From contig JAITQA010000051.1 in the NCBI GenBank assembly GCA_031289145.1, forward strand, positions 1-64,000: a DNA stretch of 64,000 nucleotides, in the 5' to 3' direction. The position numbers were made by a program, and so were the translations under genes. Each line of letters opens with the position of its first letter. Within the stretch, counting starts at the first letter, position 1. This DNA is from Dysgonamonadaceae bacterium (GTDB taxonomy: Bacteria > Bacteroidota > Bacteroidia > Bacteroidales > Azobacteroidaceae). This document shows, piece after piece, positions 37,062 to 46,081 of the stretch. A model generated the notes under the pieces. The model made no database searches, had not been told where the DNA came from, and saw only the letters and a list, made by a program, of their open reading frames with translations.

Positions 37062-37916
37062 ATGTCTTATTATCAAAACAACAGTTTTCTTGGCAATATT
37101 CCGGCAGTAACCAGAAATCTACTGATTATCAATGCTATTGTCTGGTTGGCCTGCTTTGTGTTGCAATATAGCGGAATATATCTGTTCAATATTTTGGGAT
37201 TGCATGGCTTTGCTTCCGGCTATTTTTATATTTATCAGTTGGTTACCTACATGTTTACGCATGTCGATTTTTGGCATCTGTTTTTTAACATGTTTGCCTT
37301 GTATATGTTCGGACGTGTTTTGGAGTCGTACTGGGGACAAAAAAGGTTCCTTATCTATTATTTAGTGACCGGTATCGGCGCCGGTATTATTCAGGCATTG
37401 ATTTCTTTTTATTCTCCTGTGCCGATAATAGGGGCGTCAGGGGCGGTTTTCGGTATCTTGCTGGCGTTCGGGATGATTTTTCCAAATGTACCCTTGTATC
37501 TCATGTTTATTCCGGTACCTATTAAGGCCAAATACATGGTAATTGGTTACGGTTTACTTGAGTTATATTTGGGCTTTTCCAATCGGACGGGCGATAATGT
37601 GGCACATTTTGCCCATTTGGGTGGGATGTTATTCGGTATTATCCTTATTTTATATTGGCGAAAACATGGTGGGAATTGGGGAAATAACCGCAGTAACTAT
37701 CTACAGACATTCAAAAATAAATTAACCGGTCTTTTCAAAAAAAAGCCACCTAAGATAAATATACACAAACGTTCGGAAACAGATTGGGCGTATAATGCTC
37801 GCAAAGCAAATGAAACCAGAGAGATAGATAGGATACTTGATAAAATTAAATACTCAGGCTATGACAGTTTATCGGAAGACGAAAAGAAAAAGCTCTTCGA
37901 AGCCGGCAAAAAATAA
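37062..37916 (+). CDS. Rhomboid-family intramembrane serine protease
   Basis: 284 residues, six membrane helices, and a basic cytoplasmic tail of about 80 residues. Catalytic Ser in GASGAVFGILLAFG (near residue 126) and catalytic His in AHFAHLGGMLFG (near residue 185), plus the helix 2 motif HLFFNMFALYMFG. It cleaves membrane proteins within or next to their helices; the substrate is unknown. The next gene starts 4 bp after its stop, so the two are co-expressed. Confidence 0.93.
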   Translation: MSYYQNNSFLGNIPAVTRNLLIINAIVWLACFVLQYSGIYLFNILGLHGFASGYFYIYQLVTYMFTHVDFWHLFFNMFALYMFGRVLESYWGQKRFLIYYLVTGIGAGIIQALISFYSPVPIIGASGAVFGILLAFGMIFPNVPLYLMFIPVPIKAKYMVIGYGLLELYLGFSNRTGDNVAHFAHLGGMLFGIILILYWRKHGGNWGNNRSNYLQTFKNKLTGLFKKKPPKINIHKRSETDWAYNARKANETREIDRILDKIKYSGYDSLSEDEKKKLFEAGKK

Positions 37917-37920
37917 GCGG

Positions 37921-39027
37921 ATGAAACCGGTGATGCGTTTCTTTTGGCGATTTTTAGGTCTCCTGAATGTGCTTACGCTTCTTGTTTTGCTTGCAGCGGC
38001 TTATTCAGACTATGTTTCGCCTTACAGGTCGCTTATTTTTCCTTATTTGGGTTTGTTCTTCCCTTTTATTTTATTGGGGAATATACTGCTGTTGTGTGTG
38101 TGGCTGTTTTTTAAAAACTGGCGAATGATGGGTTTGAATTTTTTGGTATTATTGGCATGCTTTCCTTCTATTCATACTTATTTTCCGCTACATCTGAAGA
38201 CAAAAGAAATTCCTGAAAATTCATTCAAGTTTTTGACATACAATGTGATGAGGTTTGAATCCATCAAGCGTGACACACCTGATCATCCCAATAAAATTCT
38301 GCAATACATCAAAGATGCCGATGCTGATGTTGTTTGCCTCCAAGAGTATGGTGCGGCTATAAATACTTCCGGATTTCTGAAAGAAAAAGATATCCTGGCA
38401 GCAATGAAAAATTACCCTTACCATTATTTTCATCACTTGCACTTTCCCTATCAAAGTGAAATTCTCGGCTTGGCTATTTTCTCTAAATTTCCTATCCTTT
38501 CGACCCGGAAAGTGCCTTACGAAAGCGCCTACAACGGTTCATTCGTCACCGAATTGGCTATTCGCGGCAAAAAGGTTACGTTGATTAATAATCATTTGGA
38601 GTCCAATAAATTATCTGAAGAAGAAAGGAATGATTATTATCAGATGACCCAGGATATCGGCACACAGTCTTTGGATGTTTTCACGAAAACGATGACGAAA
38701 CGACTTTCGCCGGCCTACAAAATCAGGGCGCTTCAGGCTCAACTGATTGCCGACATTATCGCAAAGGATAAAAATCCGTATATCATTGTTTGTGGGGATT
38801 TTAATGATACTCCCATTTCATACGCCCGCCATAAAATTAAGGGAAAACTCCGTGATGCTTTTGTGGATAGTGGTTTTGGCTTGGGTATCACTTACAACAA
38901 ATACCGTTTCTTGTTTCGGATTGATTATATTTTATACGGTAAGAATATCAAATCCTATAATTGTACGGTCGGGAAGCTGAGAAATTCCGATCACTATCCG
39001 CTCTGGTGTTATTTGGAATTGAAATAA
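37921..39027 (+). CDS. Membrane-anchored endonuclease/exonuclease/phosphatase-family protein
   Basis: 368 residues. Three N-terminal membrane segments (about residues 8-100), then an EEP domain with FKFLTYNVMRFE, VVCLQEYG (metal-binding Glu), NNHLESN (catalytic His), CGDFNDTPIS (Asp and Asn) and RNSDHYPLW (final Asp-His). The substrate could be DNA, a phospholipid or a phosphate ester. ATG 37921 is chosen; an earlier start at 37837 would overlap the rhomboid gene by 80 bp. Its 3' end overlaps the convergent xseA by 19 bp. Confidence 0.8.
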   Translation: MKPVMRFFWRFLGLLNVLTLLVLLAAAYSDYVSPYRSLIFPYLGLFFPFILLGNILLLCVWLFFKNWRMMGLNFLVLLACFPSIHTYFPLHLKTKEIPENSFKFLTYNVMRFESIKRDTPDHPNKILQYIKDADADVVCLQEYGAAINTSGFLKEKDILAAMKNYPYHYFHHLHFPYQSEILGLAIFSKFPILSTRKVPYESAYNGSFVTELAIRGKKVTLINNHLESNKLSEEERNDYYQMTQDIGTQSLDVFTKTMTKRLSPAYKIRALQAQLIADIIAKDKNPYIIVCGDFNDTPISYARHKIKGKLRDAFVDSGFGLGITYNKYRFLFRIDYILYGKNIKSYNCTVGKLRNSDHYPLWCYLELK

Positions 39028-40262
39028 CTATCCCTGACGGTACTGCTTATTTTTCCTTTTGACAAAACGGTTTCGATACGGTCGCCGGTCTGTAATTCTT
39101 GTGCGGATTTTACGACCTTTCCGTTTTTGAGTGTAATAGAATACCCTTTGGCAAGGATATATTCGGGAGAAGATAGTTTTAAAAAGGCTTCTTTTCCTTT
39201 CAGTAGGGCATCCTGTTGGGTCAATTTTTGCATGCTTGCATTGCGTATTTTGAAATAACTTATTTCTAATGCCGATTTTTCCTTTTCAATCAGTCTGTTG
39301 GTAAGAAGCGGCAAATAAGAAGCCTGAGCCAGCAAACGTTCGGAAGCATTCGATAGGATTGATTGCGCCCTGTCTGTTATATTTTCTTGACAATCCATTA
39401 ATTCGTTCAATGTTTCTTCCATCCGGTCAATAAGGAAATCGGCTACGGCTGTAGGTGTTTTTGCCCGATAAAAAGAAACAAAATCCAAAACCGTATCGTC
39501 CCGTTCGTGTCCGATTCCGGTAACAATGGGTAAGGGAAATTGAGCGCAGTTAGCGGCCAAATCGTAAGAATCGAAAGATGCCAGGTCGGAAGTCGCGCCA
39601 CCGCCCCGGATAATAACTACCACATCGAATAAGTTTTTGTATTCAAATATTTTATCCAAAGCTGCAATGATAGAAGTTCCGGTTTGTTCGCCTTGCATGA
39701 GCGCGGGGAAAAGCCGGGGATAGAAAACAATTTTTTGCCGGTTATTGGATAAATGCTTGAGAAAATCTTCGTACCCGGCAGCAGTCGGAGAAGAAATCAC
39801 GGCTATTCGTTGCGGTAAACACTCCAGTACCAATTCTTTGTTCAAAGAAAGAACACCTTCTTCTTCCAAGCGTTTCAGAATGGCGCGTCGTTGTGCTTGC
39901 AAATCGCCCAAAGTATAGTCCGGGTCAATGTCCCAAACATTTAAACCGAAACCAAAAACCGGATGAAATTCCACCGAAACCTGTACCAAAACTTTTAGTC
40001 CGGAGCCGAACTCACGTCCTGTTTTCTGTTCAAAATAAGATTTCAACGACTCAAAAGTATTTGCCCAGATATAGCCTTTGGACCGGGCAATAATTGCGTT
40101 GGTGTGCGGATTTTTTTCCACAAATTCCAAGTAACAATGCCGGTTGGCGCCATTTATGCGAACATCTGAGGTTTCGGCCATTATCCAATAAGTTTCAGAA
40201 ACGGCGCTTTTAACCGCTTGTCTGACTAATTCGTTGAGTTGCGAAAGGCTCAGGTAGTTCAC
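39009..40262 (-). CDS. xseA: Exonuclease VII large subunit
   Basis: 417 residues. An N-terminal OB fold (about 1-100) is followed by the catalytic region with RIAVISSPTAAGYEDFLKHL, VVIIRGGGATSDLASFDSYD and PIVTGIGHERDDTVLDFVS, then a coiled-coil region. With XseB it degrades single-stranded DNA. It starts 3 bp after the subtilase stop. The small subunit gene xseB, often adjacent, is not seen here: the next gene is convergent. Confidence 0.95.
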   Translation of the reverse strand: MNYLSLSQLNELVRQAVKSAVSETYWIMAETSDVRINGANRHCYLEFVEKNPHTNAIIARSKGYIWANTFESLKSYFEQKTGREFGSGLKVLVQVSVEFHPVFGFGLNVWDIDPDYTLGDLQAQRRAILKRLEEEGVLSLNKELVLECLPQRIAVISSPTAAGYEDFLKHLSNNRQKIVFYPRLFPALMQGEQTGTSIIAALDKIFEYKNLFDVVVIIRGGGATSDLASFDSYDLAANCAQFPLPIVTGIGHERDDTVLDFVSFYRAKTPTAVADFLIDRMEETLNELMDCQENITDRAQSILSNASERLLAQASYLPLLTNRLIEKEKSALEISYFKIRNASMQKLTQQDALLKGKEAFLKLSSPEYILAKGYSITLKNGKVVKSAQELQTGDRIETVLSKGKISSTVRDSYFNSK

Positions 40263-40265
40263 GGG

Positions 40266-41915
40266 CTATTTTTTTACAAATTTCTGTATGTACGGTTTGT
40301 TTTCTGTCTTTATGTAAGCAATATAAAATCCTTTAGGTAAGGATGATATATCAATAGACTCCGGTGAATTGGAGGCGGATAGCAGGCGAATGCCGACGCC
40401 GGTGTAAATATACGTTTCGTATTTTGCGGTATTACCGGTATTGATGTATAAACGGTCATTCAATACATATACAAATGTTTGTCTTTTTATATTTTCCGGT
40501 TTTTTTGTTTCGTTTTTGAGCTGGGTATAGGCTTTAAAGACGTCGGCAATTCCATATCCGAACAAAGAATCCGGTTGAAGATAACGGTTGCCGGATGTTT
40601 GCAGCAGTTTTATCATTTCGAAAGCGGTCAAGTCAGGGAAAGCTTCCCACAGGCAAGCTCCCAATCCGGCCAAAATAGGCGTAGCAAAAGAAGTTCCGTT
40701 TGATTGGATAATATATCCGTCACTTGAAACGACACTGACAGCGGAGCCCATGGCCACCAAATCGGGCTTTATCCTGTTGTCGGCAGTATAACCCGTAGAA
40801 GAAAAAGCGGAAAGTGTAGAATCGCGCATGATGCTTCCCACCGTAATCACATTTGCAGCATCTCCCGGTACCGTTATGTATTTCCATTGTTTGTTTCCTT
40901 CATTTCCGGCGGCAACAAACAGTAACATCCCTCTTGAGGCGCTCAAGGAAGCCGCCCGGCTCATCGGAATGGTTTTGCCGTCTAATTGAGAAAAGGAATG
41001 GTTCATCGAAGCATCGTTGAAATTGAAATAACCTAAAGATGTAGTCATTATATCAATGCCTAAACTATCGGCATATTCTAATGCGGCTATCCAATAATCC
41101 TCTTCCACCGGATATTCTTCCTGATTGGTTTCCGACCGGAACAGGTAATAATCGGCTTCCGGAGCGGTGCCTGTCATCTCTCCCGGTTTATCCGACAACA
41201 GGCAAGATAGCACTTTTGTACCGTGATCCAAGCCTGAACGCAAGGGATCGCTTGTTTCATGGTTGAAACTTTTTACAGCTATTAACCTGTTTTGATCAAA
41301 AAATGAGACACGGTCGACATTCATAAAACCTTCATCAACTACGGCAATGCTGACGCCTTTTCCCCTGAAACCGGCGTTGTGCAATAAATGGCCGTTGTTC
41401 AAGCGGATCTGATCAAAACCGGATCCGTAATCATTTTCTGATGTAAGGCCTGTTGTTCCTTCTTTTGTAGTTACTTCGGATATACCGGAGTGTGCGGATT
41501 TTCTTTTTGTTTCATTCGGATGATTCATGAGGGCAAGCGGCTTTGGCAAAATACCTTTCCAAACACAATACGCCTCATCAACGAACGGAAGTTCCCGTAA
41601 TTTGGAAGCAATACACGAATCCGTGAGTTGTACGACAATGGTCTTAACCCATTTGCTGTAAGTTCGGATTGCCGCCCCTGTGTTTTTTATGACCTCAAAA
41701 TATTCCGGAGAGACAGGCAGGTCGATGCTGTCGACAGTTAGTTTTTGCCTGATTCGCCTTTCGATGGCCTTTTGAGAAAGAAAGTCGTCCGGCTTGTCCA
41801 CAGAAAAGGGCGTATTCCCTTTATCTTTCAATAGCAAACGGAACATATAACTTTCCTGTGATTGTACGGGACAAATACACAGGCATAAAAGAAAAAACAA
41901 TATTGTTGGTTTCAT
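40266..41915 (-). CDS. Secreted S8 subtilisin-like protease with T9SS-type C-terminal domain
   Basis: 549 residues. A signal peptide MKPTILFFLLCLCICPVQSQ and a propeptide-like region (about 20-165) precede the catalytic domain with Asp in VSIAVVDEGFM, His in LDHGTKVLSCLL and Ser in NGTSFATPILAGLG. The last 70 residues form a small beta domain ending LPKGFYIAYIKTENKPYIQK, like the type A sorting domains recognised by the type IX system. A TACTTTTG -7 box (41936-41943, minus strand) lies about 20 bp upstream. Export through T9SS is inference supported by porZ. Confidence 0.85.
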   Translation of the reverse strand: MKPTILFFLLCLCICPVQSQESYMFRLLLKDKGNTPFSVDKPDDFLSQKAIERRIRQKLTVDSIDLPVSPEYFEVIKNTGAAIRTYSKWVKTIVVQLTDSCIASKLRELPFVDEAYCVWKGILPKPLALMNHPNETKRKSAHSGISEVTTKEGTTGLTSENDYGSGFDQIRLNNGHLLHNAGFRGKGVSIAVVDEGFMNVDRVSFFDQNRLIAVKSFNHETSDPLRSGLDHGTKVLSCLLSDKPGEMTGTAPEADYYLFRSETNQEEYPVEEDYWIAALEYADSLGIDIMTTSLGYFNFNDASMNHSFSQLDGKTIPMSRAASLSASRGMLLFVAAGNEGNKQWKYITVPGDAANVITVGSIMRDSTLSAFSSTGYTADNRIKPDLVAMGSAVSVVSSDGYIIQSNGTSFATPILAGLGACLWEAFPDLTAFEMIKLLQTSGNRYLQPDSLFGYGIADVFKAYTQLKNETKKPENIKRQTFVYVLNDRLYINTGNTAKYETYIYTGVGIRLLSASNSPESIDISSLPKGFYIAYIKTENKPYIQKFVKK

Positions 41916-41935
41916 TATCAGGTAATATTGAGGAA

Positions 41936-41967
41936 CAAAAGTACAAAAAAATCTTTATGGAATGAAA
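41936..41967 (-). promoter_or_regulatory. Probable promoter of the subtilase-xseA unit
   Basis: Minus-strand TTTC (41964-41967, one mismatch to TTTG), 20 bp, TACTTTTG (41936-41943). Confidence 0.55.
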
Positions 41968-42157
41968 TTAACCGGTGCCAAACTGTAATTAATCTATGAA
42001 ATAGGAGCAGTTTAATCTACGACAGTATAGGAAGCCTGAACTTGGGATTTCACAATATACGAAAGGGAACTTGATAAAAACTAATAAAAAAAGAAAATCT
42101 ACAGTCTTAATCTGAAGGATATAATTTTAAAAAAAGAAAAGCAGTTTCTAAGTAAAT

Positions 42158-42240
42158 ATTTTATTTTGGAAAACTTTTTCTAATTTATAAAAAAATAATA
42201 TGTTGATTATTAGAGGTATAGATTTTATTTTGGAAAACTT
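42158..42240. repeat. Pair of exact 19-nt direct repeats
   Basis: ATTTTATTTTGGAAAACTT occurs at 42158-42176 and again at 42222-42240, a 64-bp period, upstream of nrdJ. The TTTTGGAAAA core is partly palindromic, as in a dimeric regulator site. It does not match the NrdR box. Confidence 0.6.
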
Positions 42241-42278
42241 CTGTGTTTTTTATGAAAATATTTGTTGAAATAATTTGG

Positions 42279-42286
42279 TAGTTTTG
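42279..42286 (+). promoter_or_regulatory. Possible -7 box for nrdJ
   Basis: TAGTTTTG matches TAnnTTTG, 64 bp before the nrdJ ATG. No TTTG at the right spacing, so it is tentative. Confidence 0.35.
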
Positions 42287-42350
42287 TTTTTTAATAGTAA
42301 TTTTACGCTTTGAAAATTTTTAAGAAAAATCCTAAAATAGTATTTGAATT

Positions 42351-44885
42351 ATGAACAGTGAAAGCTATTCTTTTGATGAAGCTTATAGAGCTTCTTTAGA
42401 TTATTTTTGCGGCGATGAATTGGCTGCAAAAGTATTTGTCAACAAATATGCGCTCAAAGATGCGTTCGGTAATATTTATGAAAGAACGCCTGCTGATATG
42501 CACAGGCGACTTTCCAAAGAGATTGGCCGTATTGAAAAGAAATACCCGAACGCTTTTTCGGAACAAGAATTGTTTGATCTTTTCGACCATTTCAGATACA
42601 TTGTTCCCCAGGGAAGTCCGATGACAGGGATAGGAAATCAGTTTCAGATAGCCTCATTGTCAAATTGTTTTGTTATTGGCCTGGATGGGTCTGCCGATTC
42701 CTACGGGGCTGTTATTCGTGTTGATGAAGAGCAGGTACAACTGATGAAACGGCGTGGAGGTGTCGGGCATGATTTGTCGCACATCCGGCCGAAAGGTTCG
42801 CCGGTTAAGAATTCTGCATTGACTTCCACAGGTTTGGTTCCTTTCATGGAGCGCTATTCCAATTCGACACGTGAAGTAGCTCAGGATGGTCGCCGGGGTG
42901 CACTGATGTTGAGTGTTTCTATTAAACATCCTGATGCTGAATCGTTTATAGATGCAAAAATGACGGAGGGAAAAGTAACCGGCGCCAATGTTTCCGTTAA
43001 AATAACAGACGAATTTATGGACTCGGTAATCAATGACCGGCCTTTTATTCAGCAATATCCGATTGATTCGGTCGATTCGGAATACAGCAAGGATATAGAT
43101 GCCAAAGCGCTTTGGGGGAAAATCATTCACAATGCATGGAAATCTGCGGAACCGGGCGTCCTGTTTTGGGATACCATTATAAGAGAGTCGTTGCCGGACT
43201 GTTATGCTGACCTGGGTTTCCGCACTGTTTCCACGAATCCTTGCGGAGAAATACCTTTGTGTCCCTACGACAGTTGTCGTTTGTTGGCTATCAATCTGTA
43301 TTCATACGTAACAAATCCTTTCCGGCCGGACGCCGTTTTTGATTTCGATTTGTTTACAAGCCATGTAGCTATGGCACAAAGGATTATGGATGATATTATT
43401 GATTTGGAAACCGAAAAAATTGATGCCATATTGCGCAAGATAGATACAGACCCCGAAACGGACGAAGTAAAACATGCCGAAAGGATGTTGTGGCAGAAAA
43501 TCCGTCGTAAAACCCTGTTGGGGAGACGTACCGGCGTCGGTATAACGGCCGAAGGCGATATGTTGGCCGCTTTGGGTTATCGTTATGGTACGGAAGAAGC
43601 GACTGCTTTTGCCGAAGAGATACAGAAAACCTTGGCTTTGGCCGCTTACGGTTCTTCTGTACAGTTGGCCAAAGAGCGGGGGGCTTTTGAGATTTTCAAT
43701 GCCCAAAGGGAAGAGAACCATCCTTTTATCAAACGTTTGCAGGAAGCCGACCCGAAACTGATAGAAGATATGAAAGTTTATGGACGGCGTAATATTGCTT
43801 GTCTGACGATTGCGCCCACCGGCACCACTTCGCTGATGACCCAGACCACATCGGGTATCGAACCTGTTTTCCTTCCGGTCTATAAACGGAGGCGGAAAGT
43901 GAATCCGAACGATTCATCCGTAAAAGTGGATTTTGTGGATGAAATAGGCGACTCGTGGGAAGAATACATTGTTTTTCATCATAAATTTGTGAATTGGATG
44001 GAAGCGAACGGTTATTCTACTGTGAAACGTTATACCCAGGAAGAAACCGATTCCCTGATTGAAAAATCACCTTATAACAAAGCGACTTCCAATGATGTTG
44101 ACTGGTTGCAGAAAGTACGGATGCAGGGTAAGGTGCAAAAATGGGTCGACCATTCGATAAGCGTCACGATTAATTTACCGAACGATGTAGGAGAAGATTT
44201 GGTCAACCAACTCTATATTGAGGCTTGGAAATCGGGTTGCAAAGGTTGTACGGTTTATCGCGACGGTTCGAGAAGCGGCGTCCTTTTGGCAGCCGATGAA
44301 AAAAAGAAAGACAAAGATTGTATCGAACCGCCGGTGATTGTGGCCAAACGCCCGCGCGAACTGGAAGCAGACATCGTGAAGTTTCAGAATAACAAAGAAA
44401 AATGGATTGCCTTTGTCGGATTATTAAACGATCGTCCATACGAAATATTCACCGGTATCAACGATGAAGATGAAGGTATATTCCTGCCGAAAAATGTGAC
44501 GGGAGGAACTATTGTCAAAAATGTGGATGAAAACGGTAACAAACGTTATGATTTTCAATTTACGAACCGACGCGGATACAAGACAACCATTGAGGGATTG
44601 AACGCCAAATTTAATCCGGAATACTGGAATTACGCCAAATTAATTTCCGGTGTGTTGCGTTATTCAATGCCGGTAGACCAGGTAATTAAGTTGATTGAGG
44701 GATTGGAATTGAAAGATGAGTCCATCAATACATGGAAAAACGGGGTGGAAAGGGCGCTGAAAAAATACATCCAGGAAGGCTCCCAGGCCAAAGGAAAAAA
44801 ATGTCCGAGTTGCGGACAGGAATCCTTGGTTTATCAGGAAGGTTGTCTGACTTGTACCAACTGCGGAAACTCTAAATGCGGTTAA
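42351..44885 (+). CDS. nrdJ: Class II (adenosylcobalamin-dependent) ribonucleotide reductase
   Basis: 844 residues. It makes deoxyribonucleotides using a B12-derived thiyl radical, so it works with or without oxygen. SLSNCFVIGL holds the first redox Cys and NPCGEIPLCPYDSC the radical Cys, with Asn and Glu in place. TIAPTGTTSLMTQTTSG and the C-terminal half of the barrel follow. An extra domain (about 660-790) precedes a zinc-ribbon-like tail with CPSC and CTNCGNSKCG. The stop codon shares bases with that of the convergent ATP-grasp-like gene (TTAA). Confidence 0.95.
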   Translation: MNSESYSFDEAYRASLDYFCGDELAAKVFVNKYALKDAFGNIYERTPADMHRRLSKEIGRIEKKYPNAFSEQELFDLFDHFRYIVPQGSPMTGIGNQFQIASLSNCFVIGLDGSADSYGAVIRVDEEQVQLMKRRGGVGHDLSHIRPKGSPVKNSALTSTGLVPFMERYSNSTREVAQDGRRGALMLSVSIKHPDAESFIDAKMTEGKVTGANVSVKITDEFMDSVINDRPFIQQYPIDSVDSEYSKDIDAKALWGKIIHNAWKSAEPGVLFWDTIIRESLPDCYADLGFRTVSTNPCGEIPLCPYDSCRLLAINLYSYVTNPFRPDAVFDFDLFTSHVAMAQRIMDDIIDLETEKIDAILRKIDTDPETDEVKHAERMLWQKIRRKTLLGRRTGVGITAEGDMLAALGYRYGTEEATAFAEEIQKTLALAAYGSSVQLAKERGAFEIFNAQREENHPFIKRLQEADPKLIEDMKVYGRRNIACLTIAPTGTTSLMTQTTSGIEPVFLPVYKRRRKVNPNDSSVKVDFVDEIGDSWEEYIVFHHKFVNWMEANGYSTVKRYTQEETDSLIEKSPYNKATSNDVDWLQKVRMQGKVQKWVDHSISVTINLPNDVGEDLVNQLYIEAWKSGCKGCTVYRDGSRSGVLLAADEKKKDKDCIEPPVIVAKRPRELEADIVKFQNNKEKWIAFVGLLNDRPYEIFTGINDEDEGIFLPKNVTGGTIVKNVDENGNKRYDFQFTNRRGYKTTIEGLNAKFNPEYWNYAKLISGVLRYSMPVDQVIKLIEGLELKDESINTWKNGVERALKKYIQEGSQAKGKKCPSCGQESLVYQEGCLTCTNCGNSKCG

Positions 44886-46081
44886 TACATACATATATAG
44901 GCATGGTAATTACTTGTTTCTGTAACCGGACAAAGGTTCAGATAGCCTTTTTTGATTAAACCGTTTTCGGAAACAAGTGGATACCCGGCTTGTAGTGTCG
45001 AATGTTTTTGACGGATAACATCCGGTTGGGCTTGGTACTCGACCAAAAATTCACCATTGGTATCAGGGTGTAAATGACTTTCAAAAAGACGGATAGCCAA
45101 CAATCCCATACTTTTTCGCATGTTGATTTCGACACATGGGTGTAATTTGTATCTCTCGCCTGACCGATACACCATCATATCGACGCCGATATTTCCATTG
45201 TAATGGGGTGCATATATTTCTTGCAGCGCATCTCTTAGGGCTTTGTGTACTTTGTACAATAAGTCCGGATTGATAAATTGTGTAATTTGCTGTTCCAATG
45301 TATGTTGATTGGATAAAAAACTTTTCTCGTAAGCGCCTTTGGAATTGGTTTGAAAAACAGAATAGCCAATGAATCCGGTTTCATTTTTCGCGTTAATTTC
45401 AAAATGCATGGAAAAATCCAATTGCTTATCCAAGGTTTTTTCAAGGGACACACAGGATTGCCGTTTCAGCATCCCGCTGATGATTTGTTTTTCGGAGCGG
45501 GCTACTATTCCGGGAGGAAGCCAGACCAATCCGCGTCCGGAAGAAGAGTAGGGCGATTTGACCAAGTGTTTTTGCTTGCTTTTGATATGATGATTTTCCA
45601 TTTCGGTTATACCGGAAAAGAATTGTGGCAGGATATCTTTTTCTATTTCAGGAATCGTATTGATTATATGCGTAAGAACTTTATGGGAGGCATGACGGCT
45701 TCCTAAAAAACGGTATTCAGGCTTCCATTCGGGAATTTTCAGTTGTAAGCCATATTGCTTGTTTAATTTTTCGAAAAAATAAATACTTTGCGGTGAAATC
45801 CCCCACAATGCTACGCGCTCACTTTTTATCTTTTCAGGATTGCTTTGGCTTGCGTCTTCGTAATTGACTAAACCGTCTGCTTTATAATTTTGGCAATTGC
45901 GGATTAAATCGGCTGAGACTATCTTTCCGTAAGGCAACAAGATATAATCCTCTGCATCCGCATACCAAGCCGGCAGGGAAGCCAGGTCTTCCTGCATTTT
46001 TGCCACCTTGTCCGAAGGGTGGTAAAATGGGGAACCATTCAATATTGCCGTTTCGTGTCCGGGATTAAAATAATGAATCAT
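44882..46081 (-). CDS. Uncharacterised ATP-grasp-like protein
   Basis: 399 residues, soluble. I do not recognise a named family. KHLVKSPYSSSGRGLVWLP (about residue 170) looks like the Lys plus Gly/Ser-rich ATP-binding loop of ATP-grasp enzymes. GNIGVDMMVYR followed by HPCVEINMRKSMG looks like the metal-binding Asp/Glu/Asn strand pair at the end of that fold. The N-terminus begins MIHYFNPGHETAILNGSP. ATP-grasp enzymes join a carboxylate to an amine or thiol; the substrate here is unknown. Its start overlaps the end of the ABC ATPase gene by 17 bp, so the two are coupled. Confidence 0.5.
   Translation of the reverse strand: MIHYFNPGHETAILNGSPFYHPSDKVAKMQEDLASLPAWYADAEDYILLPYGKIVSADLIRNCQNYKADGLVNYEDASQSNPEKIKSERVALWGISPQSIYFFEKLNKQYGLQLKIPEWKPEYRFLGSRHASHKVLTHIINTIPEIEKDILPQFFSGITEMENHHIKSKQKHLVKSPYSSSGRGLVWLPPGIVARSEKQIISGMLKRQSCVSLEKTLDKQLDFSMHFEINAKNETGFIGYSVFQTNSKGAYEKSFLSNQHTLEQQITQFINPDLLYKVHKALRDALQEIYAPHYNGNIGVDMMVYRSGERYKLHPCVEINMRKSMGLLAIRLFESHLHPDTNGEFLVEYQAQPDVIRQKHSTLQAGYPLVSENGLIKKGYLNLCPVTETSNYHAYICMY

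Larger units (their letters stand above)
41968..42350 (+). other. Gene-free leader region upstream of nrdJ
   Basis: No open frame of interest. The first part (about 41968-42060) is less AT-rich, with an AAACTG/CAGTTT inverted pair (41980-41985 and 42007-42012 approximately). The rest is very AT-rich and holds a 19-nt direct repeat (42158-42176 and 42222-42240) and a TAGTTTTG -7-like box at 42279-42286. No canonical cobalamin riboswitch is visible, although nrdJ is B12-dependent. Confidence 0.5.

Noticed and set aside
41968..42070. Cobalamin riboswitch upstream of nrdJ
   Set aside because: Words such as ACCGGTGCC and AACTGTAAT recall parts of the riboswitch, but the order is wrong and the conserved B12 box (AGaAGACCTGCC-like) is absent.
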